DNA of 64,000 bases from Undaria pinnatifida. Its lineage: Eukaryota; Sar; Phaeophyceae; Laminariales; Alariaceae. The stretch spans positions 11,440,649 to 11,504,648 of the forward strand of contig JABAKD010000027.1 of NCBI GenBank assembly GCA_012845835.1, written 5' to 3'. A program made the translations under genes and the position numbers. Positions 1 to 12,200 of this stretch are shown here, in pieces. The notes beneath the pieces are model-generated. The model did not search any database, was not told where the DNA came from, and saw only the letters and a list, made by a program, of their open reading frames with translations. Each line of letters opens with the position of its first letter. Positions within the stretch are counted from its first letter, which is position 1.

Positions 1-90
1 CTGGGCCACGCGAGCGATCGACCTAAAATCCGTACGAACACGCGCCCCCTCCCTCGACGGTACCATTGGTCGAAGGTTCCGGAGAGCAAC

Positions 91-282
91 CTAAGAATGT
101 AAAGGCTGAGTGTTATGCATAGCACGCTCTTCAAGGGGTGGTCCGTTACATGTTTGGCCACAGTATGCAGAATGGTATAAGCCGGAGGTGTCAGTTAACG
201 TCGAGACGCCCGTTCTCACGGCTACCGTTTCTTGCCCCCATCTCGCCTCAATCAGTGCATGACACATAGACCTATTTCCATG
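91..282 (-). CDS. Possible terminal exon (63 codons plus stop)
   Basis: After the donor at 878-877 the next strong acceptor is at 284-283, preceded by a long pyrimidine tract on the minus strand. Reading in phase 0, as the previous exon requires, gives 63 codons starting HGNRSMCHALIEARWG and ending at TAG (93-91). The peptide is hydrophilic, as expected for a short cytoplasmic tail after the last helix. No homology is recognised and no clear polyadenylation signal was identified, so this is the weakest exon of the membrane domain; the true end could lie beyond the left edge. Confidence 0.35.
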   Translation of the reverse strand, partial: HGNRSMCHALIEARWGQETVAVRTGVSTLTDTSGLYHSAYCGQTCNGPPLEERAMHNTQPLHS

Positions 283-3200
283 CTGGCACGAGGAAAAAAA
301 AACAGGTCAAATGCAAGCCGGCGGCTGCTTGACGAGCGGTGCCACAGAAGGAGCTGTACGTTTTGATCCAAATTTTTCCGGTAGACGGCGCCCCTGGACT
401 GGACAAATACCCGCGACATGTCCAATCGGATTTTATGTTTCTGTCGAGATATTTTACCCCCTGTACTGTGTATACGCCTAGCCCATGGGATTGGTCGTCT
501 GGTTCCGCAAACACTCATCTCAAAGTCGGTTTTTAAGCGAGGCATTGAGGTCGCCATTCTAGGAATGCCCCACAATAGCACCACCTCTATCATGGACCGA
601 TTCCATCGGCGGCTTGAGAACGAGGGTACCAACTTCGAGCGATCACCGCAGGGGGTGTATGTGAAGGGCCTATTTATTTTAGCCTCTCACGGCCACTCGT
701 GCGTGAGACTAGCTACCCTACGGATTTTGACATCTCTAAAACATTTTATTTTATTTTTTCCGCGCTATAATACGTCAAAGACGAGTGTTTGTGACGTCCT
801 TCTGAATGAAAACCGGTCACCCTCCCCGCTAACGTGGCCCTTGTCGTTGTTGTCGAAACATGGCAAGGCTTGACTCACCTTTGCGGCGTCGTCCGTCACC
901 CTCCTCGATCCCGAACACCTCTTGCACATGACGCTTCGAACTTTTGCGATGATAACCGCCGAGGTGTCCAGGTACATTGGTACGATCAGCGCTGCAAATT
1001 CGAAATCAAACAAGTTGCAGATCCAGGTGGGATATTGCGATATGTGTAGTAAATTACACAAAAACAAAAACGCGTTGAAAATTCACAATCAATCATGTTA
1101 CAGATAGTTTGTACGCAACCTTCCGTGAGCATCGCAGCACGATCAAGACTGTTCCAAGGCCATTGGCGCATCGTCAGCGAGGTCACCCGGCCCAAACGTG
1201 ATTGGACCAAGGGTACGGGGCATTATTGTGTTATACCCCCATTGCCACCATCGGGCTTTCACGACTCGCACGAGGTGACTCTGTTCCTCACGGACAAGAA
1301 TACTCTAGGCGATATTTCCGGGCGCGGCGTAGCTTACCATTCCGTTGCGGATTGATAGCACACGTTTAATTGAGCGTTAAAGAATAAGACTGCAAAGGAA
1401 TAGGGGGGGGAGGTTACTCGCGCAGAAGTGACTCCGGGCCACCGCATGAAAAAAAAAAGTGACCCCCGGCTACCGTAGCCAGCGTCATCCCTTGGAGTAC
1501 CGCTGCAAGGACATAACCATGCCCTGAACCATGCCACGGTAGATGATACCCTGAACCATGCCACGGTGGATGATACACCCTGAACCATGCCACCGTAGAG
1601 GATGCCCTGAACCATGCCACGGTAGAGGTGACTCTAGTTATACTTCCTTTCTTTTTTAATATCTATATGTACCTTTTTTAGTCTAAAACTCTACTTCCGA
1701 AAATAAAAATTCAACCCGATGGATAATCCTATGGCCTAGGTGTCTTACAGAAAGCACCCTGCTGCACACAGGTCACGCCCGACACCACCGTAGGTGTGAC
1801 GCGTTGTCGTGGTTAGTTAATCGTGTGGGTGATGGAGCTCCTTGGAGTCCAACATCATCGGGATGGCAACACTTGGTGATTTTGCGATAGTATTCGGGTT
1901 GCACGTCCATTTTCTTCTCGGCGTCTACATTTGGTGATACTAGGTGACATTAGGTAATATTAGGTGATATTAGGTTACATGGCTCCTTTTCAAATGAGGG
2001 GCACAAAAAAAATGACAACCCCTGTCTTGGCACGAGGTAGCAGATTCAAACGGGATCGGGTTGTTCTTCGGTATAGACGCCGCGTCAATCAGGTTAGATT
2101 TAGACAAAAACGTGGGAACCGTATGATAGAACGTGTCTCCTACCGGCAAGAACCAGCAATTGGATGATCATGACCGCGGCATCCGCTCTTTTGGCGTTCT
2201 CAGTCCCGTCCCATGCCAGGGCGGCGGCAGCTAAGACTGCCATGGAGACGGCGTCAGCGCCCGCGACACACACTCCTGCGAAGTTGATCAGCCTGTGCAA
2301 TCCAGAGAAAAGCGTAAAACAGCACAGGGCAGCCGTAGTGCGTTCATGGTATTGTTAAAAGCACGGAAGGTAGCGACAGTATTTACCGGTATTGTATTAC
2401 GTCGCAACCTTCGGCACCTAGGGGGGGGGGGGGGGGGGCGATTTAAAGGAACTTGATTTAAGATAAAACCATTTAGAAGGGATCGAACGACTTGACACGG
2501 GCATACTGTAAGCTACATAAACATGATTCCGACTTAAGCGGAGTACCTGTTAGAGAGGTGTCTGCACCTGTTTAAGAGAGTTCTACATCTGTTCAATAGG
2601 TCTATACACCTGTTTATGAGAGGTCTTCTTGCCTGGACACACCTGTCTCTTAAACCGTGAACCTCCCTGTACCGGTTTTATTCTCGTAGCGTGTAGCTGC
2701 TGCAATTGAAGCAAATGAACAGACTTCATCTGTTTGCCCGTGCGAGCACATATGCTACCAGCTATACAAAGAATCAATAAACAACGATATGTGACTTGAG
2801 CTCTTCACTTGCGCAGGCTCGTACCAACGATACAAGCTACGGAGCCCGAAGCATCCCATATACTGCTGTGCAATGTGGTGTAGTGTCTTGTATTGTGGTG
2901 TAGTGTAGTGCAGTGTAGTGTAGTGTAGTGTAGTGTAGTGTAGTGTAGTGTAGTGTAGTGTAGTGCAGTGTAGTGCAGTGTAGTGCAGTGTAGTGTAGTG
3001 TAGTTGTAGTGTAGTGTAGTGTAGGGTAGGGTAGGGTAGGGTAGGGTAGTGTAGTGCAGTGCAGTGTAGTGTAGTGCAGTGTAGTGTAGTGCAGTGTAGT
3101 GTAGTGTAGTGTAGTGTAGTGTAGTGTAGTGTAGTGTAGTGTAGTATAGTTGTAGTGTAGTTGTAGTGTAGTGCAGTGTAGTGCAGTGTAGTGCAGTGCA

Positions 3201-6200
3201 GTGTAGTGTAGTGTAGTGTAGTTGTAGTGTAGTGTAGTGTAGGGTAGGGTAGGGTAGGGTAGGGTAGGGTAGTGCAATGAGTCGGTGCAGAGTGGTGTCA
3301 TATAGCGTACTGTAGAGTAGGGTAGAATAGTGTAAGGTTAATTTTAGAACCCCCTATCGTGCATCCACCAAACGTTTTTGGTACGACATACGGCAAAATC
3401 CGCGAAAGGGTAGCTGTGCTCCGCGGCAGAAGCAAGCGGTTTAACCACGCCCTCTAATACTCCGAGAACAACATATTACGATGACGAGATACGATTTCTC
3501 CCAAACAAACAAATACGCCTCACCTATTCGAGAATGGTCTGAACCGCACGAGAATCATGCAGCACGAAGCATGCACGCCTCCAAAAAGCAACAGCTTCGG
3601 TACGCGCTCGTCGACGAGAACCCCAATAGACGCCATCGCTGCCGACTGCGCGAGAACGGGCGGATATAGGCCGGCGAGGCCACCATGGAAAGCATACCAT
3701 CAGCAACTGATTAGCACACCATCTTCGCAGGTAAAATATTGTTTTAGTTACGCGTGTGTTGAATCCAATTATGTGACACTGATGTAACGCCGTGCTACCG
3801 TATCGTATGCACCATCGAGCCCACCATGTTCTCACGGACGCAGCTCTTCGCCTGGCTGGGGAGCTGCCCACGGTATTGAGATAAGGCCTACATATTATAC
3901 GATCATGCTCGTTAGACGTCTAGGTCATAGGCTCGTGTATCGGGCTTATCGTATAATTTACCTCAAAGCTGCCGGATGAGGACTAATCTAAACTTTTCAA
4001 GTCAAAAACCGCTTCAAACTACTTAGATGTTGTTCACCCGTATGACCAAATCAAGCTCGTACACTCAAACGATGTCACGAGGTGGGTCGTTCGATTGAAC
4101 GTTCGCACCTGTAGGAGAGAAAACGCCATGAACCACGATCCGGTCTTCGTGAAGTCCACGAAAATCGGCTCGAACCCGATCCTGAACGAGTCCCCTTCCC
4201 GCTTAGCCTCTTGGTTGCCACGTTCGGCCGTCACCCATTGGCCTGTGTCCGCCCAGGAAAAAAAGCTACCATCTTCGATCAAACCGTTTTTAACCCTGGA
4301 GTACAAACTTGGCTGCTGATCTGGGTCGTCGTCACCATGGCCATCCTCGGGATCAATTGAGTCTGTCGTCGTCTCGAACACGATGAGAGCATCCGGGAGT
4401 ACTCGTACGATGATGGTACGGCATACCATGACGAACATGAGGACCGGGTAGAGAATCTGACGGCGCAGACGCACCGGTAAAACATAGCAAGAAGTGCGAA
4501 GGTGGAGATCAAGAGCCAAATATGGAACGTATAGGCAACGTGCTCGATCCACGCTGCAGTCCGTTATCTTCTTATGTGTTGCAGTTTTATTTTGCACGTA
4601 AAGGGCTTGGCCACGACACTGGATGAATAGATGCATCAACGGTGATAACGCTTGAGCTGCATGCAAACAACGAACAACTGGCGCACAACCCACCATAAGG
4701 GCGTCGTGGGTGTCTTTAAAACCGTGCAAAACTCGTGTGCCTTCTCAACACGACCGTCACCTGGCGCTCTAGGCGCGTACTGCGAAAAAGGGTAGCAGCA
4801 TCGTAGCAGGTGTTTCCCAAAATAGATCCTGGCTGACGACGGTCCCCAACCGAGGAAACAACTGAACATCGTTGAGTCGTCATTGTGCGTTTCGTTATAT
4901 TCCTGGACCGTCGGATTATTCTTCGGGTTGCACTGTGTTTTTGCTCGAAACCCGTTTAGGTGAGGTGTAGAGCCCCTGGATTGAGTTGCGGCTTAAACCC
5001 AAGGTGCTCTGCCGAGAGGGTAGCATTCGTTTCGGCTGCAGACACACTAACAAGGCACACCTACGATATGGACGGGGAGACAAGGACTCACCAAGGCTGT
5101 CGCCGACACGATTATTACCCATGGGCACCTGCTATCTCTAAGAACCGCAACCTCCGTCGCTACCGCTCCCTCGAACGCGAAGAACAGGAACAGCAGCTCA
5201 ATGTGCGGGAAGTGCAGCCATGCCGCTTGCGAACGGTCTCTACAAACCGAGAGCGGGTTTAAGCGGCTCTCGTCACGGGTCACCGATTGACCGCGCTTTT
5301 GGCCTCCCTTTTCCTGGTCGTCGTCTGATTCTTCCCAGTCTCTGCCCCGTCTCCGGAGTGTTCCGCCGCCTACAAACGGCCATCGTTGTGATCGATTAGA
5401 ACCTGAGGAGTTCGCCCCAGCCGTGGAATCGACGCCCGCACCAGACCTGTCCGTCCGTTCTCCCAGCCGACTGGTGGATAGCTCGCGAATTGGAGTGCCG
5501 TCGAGATGGGCCATCTCTATCCTCTCTTTTGCGTGTTTCTTGGGATTCAGAGCGATGACAAGGTCGGGGAGATAGCGCCATTTGTTGACGAGAACCGTAG
5601 GTGTTAACGTAAAATGTACGAATCCAGTTTTTTTGCGGTTGGATGGCCTTTTAGTGCTACCAAACGCTCGTGCAGAATTCCCTGCTTGTGAGACAAATGT
5701 GATGGAGTCATACATACTTCGTATTTATAGTAGGGTCGACCGGATCCATACTACACGAGGACAGGTCAGACGCATATTTTCGTAGGATTACGCGAATGTT
5801 GTCCTGAGGCTCCTCACTTTGATATTTTGAGGCATTGATATTTAAGGGAAAAAGTTAAAGTGCAACCCCTCAAGAATTTCCATGAGCTGCGAGCTGGTTC
5901 CAGCGACGAAGTGTAAATTTAAGTTTTCATCTTCGGACTATAAAACGATGGATACACTGAAGATCACAGCACGAAACGTACACACGTGAATGACGGCATC
6001 AACGATGGGAGCACATCGGTGACGCCAGTGTTGCCGTGGGAACTGTCATTCGCGATATAAGGGAATAGTTCATATTATTTGGACAGCCGTTGATGCTTAG
6101 GGATTTATGCGGTGTACCCTAGTAATGCAATTCATATGGTATTCACTTATAGTGTTTATAGGCCATACATCGATCGACGAGTCGAATAATTCGGCGAGGC

Positions 6201-9200
6201 ATGTCGCCATAATGGTATCAACAACGATGAGACGTCTATAGTAATTGTTTTGTTGTGCAAGCTGTACGAGGCCGAGGCAAATACGCATTGAAACGTACTG
6301 TAACAATGTACTGAGCTTTTGTATAGACCTGAGGGGGTCGCTTTTGAGACATCGCTTTGTAGTGGCTCTGGGGCACTCGCGCGAATGACCCTCCTATTCA
6401 ATTGCGGTCTCAAGCTTTGGTGCTGTGTTAATTCCTTGATATCAATCCAAAGTTGAATGGTTAGCTCCGCTGCGCCACGCAAATCGCCTGGAGTATTTTG
6501 TGAGTGGGGTTCAGAGTCACTCGTGCGAGTGGCTTATACCAGGTGGTGAAAAACGGGGTATATCATAACGTCATCATAACATCCCCCCTACCACAGCCTC
6601 CGTCGAAACCCTTTAGGGGAAAAATCGTCCCAGGCGAATCACATTAGTGCACTGGGGTTTGAGAGTTGGAAACGAAAGATTGTATAGCTGATTATGCATA
6701 GCAGCAAAAGGAACGAATGAAGGGCGTTTGGTTTATAAACATAACATGAGAAATTTCGGGTGAAAAGTTATCGAAAAATCCCCAGGAAAGCGAAACGCAA
6801 CCACCTACGGTTCCAAGGTAAAAAAAGAAGAACAAAAAAAAACTTCATTTGTGTGTTAGCTTGTCACGGCGGACAACCCTGCCATGTTTAATTCTCCATC
6901 TCGAAAGAAACAGCGAGCTTTGCTGCCTGAATACCATATTCTGGGTTATCACTGAAACCATCTCGTAGGTACCCATCGAAAAGTACGGTAAAGCACAGAG
7001 GTTATGACAATGCCATTGGGGAGATACTCGTTTGAGGTGTCCCCTCAGCCGGAAAAAGTTTGGCCGAACACGTTACCCCTATCGACACATGCTGTGGTAA
7101 CCATGCACCGGTTATATTTTGACGTTCACCTCTTGGGGGGCTCTGTTTTTCAAATGAAAGAAAACGCAAACCCGATGAACAACCTCTTGGTCTAGGTATG
7201 CAAAAACAACTACTTATTATTGTTGCAAAACAAGAATGGCATTCCGACGATTTTTGGGGCAAAGGATCCCGGTCATTCAAAAATATTTCAGACAAAAAAT
7301 GATATCGCTGTCATCGTAGCACGCGCGTCTATCACAGCATGCGTCACGGCGTTACCATACACGTGCAAAGCGGGGGGTAATATTCCGTCGTAGTATATTC
7401 CATCACCTTCGTCAGCCAGTATGCCTCCACGCCAGACGCGATCAAAACATGGAGGACGAATATCGTCAACAGGATGCCCGCAAATAGCACGAGGTTTCCC
7501 ACGAACACGGTTGCGCCGAGACCGCCCGACTCCGATTCTGCGATGTCACATCGAGAGGCACTCGAGCCATCTGTTTCCTGGAGTCGTCGAGCTGTGCCCA
7601 GCGGCGTGAAAATTTCGACGACGTCTTCCGGAGGCCAGAGGTTTACCCACCTACCAGAAGCAGGAAGACCATATACAGACGTGCGAAGACAGACCACTAT
7701 CGTCAATGACGCGCGCTACCCTAGCTTTCCGCCGGCGAACAGAAGAGAACACAACACAACAGAGCAGGCACTACGGGGTGATCCACGCAAAGTTTTCTGG
7801 CCGGTCACCAATTGGTGCATCGCGCAGCGAACTGACTTGTTGGTGCTCAGATGCCTCCATCATTCTAGTTCGACGTAACCATACCTCGAGAATTTAAATA
7901 ACAGGGAGTAGTTTAACGCAACGCAGCATTGGTGTGTCCTTCCACGGATGGGGCATATACACTGCATACATGTTTTCTTGTCTACACACTAAGTGACATT
8001 GCAAGCAAAGCAAGCTTGTCTTTTTACCAGGGTTCCCATGCAATAGGGCCTTTGATTAACCTTGCGTGCCCGACTCTCAGGGTCCCGTCCAACCACAGGA
8101 ATCTCCCAGTAAAACAGATACAAAGAAGAGCCATATTTGTGTTACTGCTGCTAGTATCGTGTTCAATTTTAATCTTTACAACCAACAATTGACGACAGCT
8201 ACAAACATCCCCCACACGAGTTTTTAGCGAGAGTTGGGGTATCTATAACTTAGACCAAATAGGGGAATGCGCGGTCGGGAACCCTCGCACCTGAGATTTT
8301 CCGCGAAATCTAACACATATGAGGCTTCGGCTCCTGTGGTGTCCACCAGCGATAGCGTGGCAAGGAACTGGACCTGCCCGACGAGTGCCAAGGCCATCGT
8401 TGCTGATGGTGCGCGGACACTGGAGGAACCTTGAGCCGTTTCGATCGATGGTTGCCCCTGGCATTTAGCGTAACAAACGACCATACACCGAACCTATTAT
8501 ACGAACAAGCCGTGTCGCATACGTCGAGGCGCCACCTATCCCTGTACACGAACGTTGTAGCGGCGTCTTCTTTGGGATTCCACGAGGCGGCATTCGGTCT
8601 TCTACAATTTGATCGTATCACTGTATTACAGCGCACTGGGAATGCGTCGAGGTTGGAATTTGGCAAGGTTTCAACTTTAACAACCGACGACGACAAGAGC
8701 CCTGAAACAATGGGTACCAGCCCCGAGTCGTGGAGGATCGAACATCAAGGTACCATCTGCTCGTGCAGATGAACTCGTTGCCGCCACCTCACGCCAGATT
8801 TCGAAAGAATAAGTGAGACTCGCACGTTCACGACACTTGAAATATAAGGCGTGGCGCATCCGAGAAGACTGGCGTTTCGAGAAAGTATGACAAGGTCTTT
8901 GCATTCTAAGGGCGAATACTTCATCCAGTAAAGCTATGACTCACCGTGGATCCTGACTGTGACGATGCCGCGCTTCCCGCTGCTCCTCCTGCTCCGGCCC
9001 CTGCGAGCAGGCTGCATGCGGCGGCAGCAACTACACCACTCACGCCAAGGACGGACGTCGCTTTTGCGGCCGTAGTGGCGGGAAGTAGGACCTTTTTTTC
9101 AGTGGCGGAAAGAGGTGAGAGGGTCGTCGTGGGATATTTACGTGATTCATTGCGTAAAATTGTAACTAGTGAAGAATAGATGCGATCCCCTTTGTTTAGC

Positions 9201-12200
9201 GGAGCCCGCGCTCTAGAAAAAAAATCGATGAAACTGACAACGGACGCTGAAGTTGGATCAATGATATCGCGGTCGAAGCTAGTACGGCCAGCACCGCACA
9301 AAAGCGTGCACCATACAACACATGAGATACGTGATATCGCACCTGTTGGACGGTTGCTGGAGGCGTCAAGGCAGGTGACTTCGACGCATCCATTTCGCGT
9401 GAAGGCTTTCCTGCAGAAGGACCGAGAGAGTCTGCTGGAAGAGGGGATTCAGGCCCTGTTGGCGCTTGTGGTGGGTTTAAAAACGTCGCTGTCGTTGGTG
9501 GATCCACTGTTGGTGGTCTCTCGGTTGTAGATGCCGGCTCAAGCTCTGCAGCCGGAGTCGTCGCGTGCGGGGCCTCCGCTGTTGGTGCCGTAATCTCTGG
9601 GTCGTCCGTAGTTGGTCCAGCAACATCCGGGACAATCACAGCGGTGGGTGCACCGATAGTTGGCGCCTTCGCAGGAGTTTCATCCACCGATGGTTGTTCT
9701 ACCACAGGACCATTCAGAACTACCGGTGACTCTGGAGGAGTTTCCGTCGCTGGATTTCTTTGGGCAATCGGTGCTTGAGCAGGGGGTTGCACAGCTGAAG
9801 GTGTTCCCGCCGTCGGTGCCATGGGGGTGGGGCTCCCAACTGTTGGTCCGGCTTCGCCACCGCCGCCTTCTGCCGGAGCAGCAGCTGGCTGCCCTACCAC
9901 CACAGCAACGGGTGCCACCGGCGATCCAACAGGTCCGGATGCCACTGGTGCAGTTTCGACAATTGGTGATGCTGCAGGCGGTTGCACAGCTGGAGGTGTT
10001 CTCGCCGTCGGTGCTATGGGCGTGGGGCTCCCGACGGTTGGTGCACCTCCACCACCGTCGCCCTCGACCGGGGCAGCAGCTGGCTGCCTTTTCACCGGAG
10101 CAGCCGGTGCCACCGGCGATGCCACAGGCCCGGATGCCACTGGTGCAGTTTCAACAATCGGTGATGCAGCGGGCGGTTGCACAGCTGGAGGTGTTCCCGC
10201 CGTCGGTGCCATGGGCGTGGGGCTCCCAACGGTTGGTGCGGATTCCCCACCGCCGCCTTCTGCCGGAGCAGCAGCTGGCTGTCCTTCCACCGGAGCAGCC
10301 GGTGCCACCGGCGATGCCACAGGCCCGAATGCCACTGGTGCAGTTTCGACAATCGGTGATGCAGCGGAAGGTTGCACAGCCGGAGGTGTTCCCGCCGTCG
10401 GTGCCATGGGGGTGGGGCTCCCACCAGATGGTCCGGGTTCACCACCGTCGCCTTCTGCCGGAGCAGCAGCCGGTTGCCCTACTACCGGAGCGACGGGTGC
10501 CCCGGGCGATGCCACAGGTCCGGAAGCCACTGGTGCAGTTTCGACAATTGGTGATGCTGCGGGAGTTTGTACAGCTGGAGGTGTTCCCGCCGTCGGTGCC
10601 ATGGGGGTTGGGCTCCCAACAGTTGGTGCGGCTTCACCACCGCCGCCCTCGGCCGGGGCAGCAGCTGGCTGCCCTTCCGCTGGAGCAGCCGGTACCACTG
10701 GTGATGCCACAGGTCCGGATGCCACCGGTGCAGTTTCGACAATTGGTGATGCAGCGGGCGGTTGCACAACTGGAGATGTTCCCGCTGTCGGTGCCATAGA
10801 GGTTGGGCTCCTAACGGTTATTGCGGCTTCGCCACCACCGCCTTCTGTTGGAACAGCAGCTGGCTGCCCTTCCACTGGAGCAGCCGGTGCCACCGGCGAT
10901 GCCACAGGCCCGGATGCCATTGGTGCAGCTCCGACAATTGGTGATGCCGCGGGCGGTTGCACAGCTGGAGGTGTTCCCGCTGTCGGTGCCATGGGGGTTG
11001 GGCCCTCAACGGTTGGTGCAATTTCACCTCCGCCGCCCTCGGCCGGGGCAGCAGCTGGCTGCCCTTGCACCGGAGCAGCCGGCCTTACCGGCGATGCCAC
11101 AGGCCCGGATGCCACTGGTGCAGTTTCGACAATCGGTGATGCAGCTGGCGGCTGCACAGCTGGAGGTGTTGCCGCCGTCGGTGCCATGAGCGTGGGGCTT
11201 CCAACGGTTGGTGCGGATTCCCCACCGCCGCCTTCTGCCGGAGCAGCAGCTGGCTGCCCTTCCACCGGAGCAGCCGGTGCCACCGGCGATGCCACAGGCC
11301 CGAATGCCACTGGTGCAGTTTCGACAATCGGTGATGCAGCGGGCGGTTGCACAGCCGGAGGTGTTCCCGCCGTCGGTGACATGGGGGTGGGGCTCCCAAC
11401 AGATGGTCCGGGTTCACCACCGTCGCCTTCTGCCGGAGCAGCAGCCGGCTGCCCTACTACCGGAGCAACGGGTGCCCCAGGCGATGCCACAGGTCCGGAA
11501 GCCACTGGTGCAGTTTCGACAATTGGTGATGCTGCGGGAGTTTGTACAGCTGGAGGTGTTCCCGCCGTCGGTGCCATGGGGGTTGGGCTCCCAACAGTTG
11601 GTGCGGCTTCACCACCGCCGCCCTCATCTGGGGCAGCAGCTGGCTGCCCTTCCGCTGGAGCAGCCGGTACCACTGGTGATGCCACAGGTCCGGATGCCAC
11701 CGGTGCAGTTTCGAGAATTGGTGATGCAGCGGGCGGTTGCACAGCTGGAGGTGTTCCCGCTGTCGGTGCCATAGGGGTTGGGCTCCCAACGGTTGGTGCA
11801 ATTTCACCTCCGCCGCCCTCGGCCGGGGCAGCAGCTGGCTGCCCTTGCACCGGAGCAGCCGGCCTCACCGGCGATGCCACAGGCCCGGATGCCACTGGTG
11901 CAGTTTCGACAATCGGTGATGCAGCTGGCGGCTGCACAGCTGGAGGTGTTCCCGCCGTCGGTGCCATGGGCGTGGGGCTTCCAACGGTTGGTGCGGATTC
12001 CCCACCGCCACCTTCTGCCGGAGCAGCAGCTGGCTGCCCTTCCATCGGAGCAGCCGGTGCCACCGGCGATGCCACAGGCCCGAATGCCACTGGTGCAGTT
12101 TCGACAATCGGTGATGCAGCGGAAGGTTGCACAGCCGGAGGTGTTCCCGCCGCCGGTGACATGGGGGTGGGGCTCCCAACAGATGGTCCGGGTTCACCAC

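Larger units (their letters stand above)
992..2143. other. Intron with TIR element and minisatellites
   Basis: A 1,152-bp intron on the minus strand between two membrane-domain exons. It contains an A-family element (1207-1480), a tandem repeat next to it (1516-1625) and an ATTAGGTGAT-type repeat (about 1930-1980). The remaining sequence holds no frame I would call coding. Confidence 0.5.
2293..3523. other. Intron with G-run and pentamer satellite
   Basis: A 1,231-bp intron. It holds an 18-base G run (2421-2438) and a GTAGT/GTAGG pentamer array (about 2875-3285). Elsewhere I see no gene. Confidence 0.5.

Noticed and set aside
2837-3301. 154-codon minus frame of TTLHY repeats
   Set aside because: Direct translation of the pentamer satellite.
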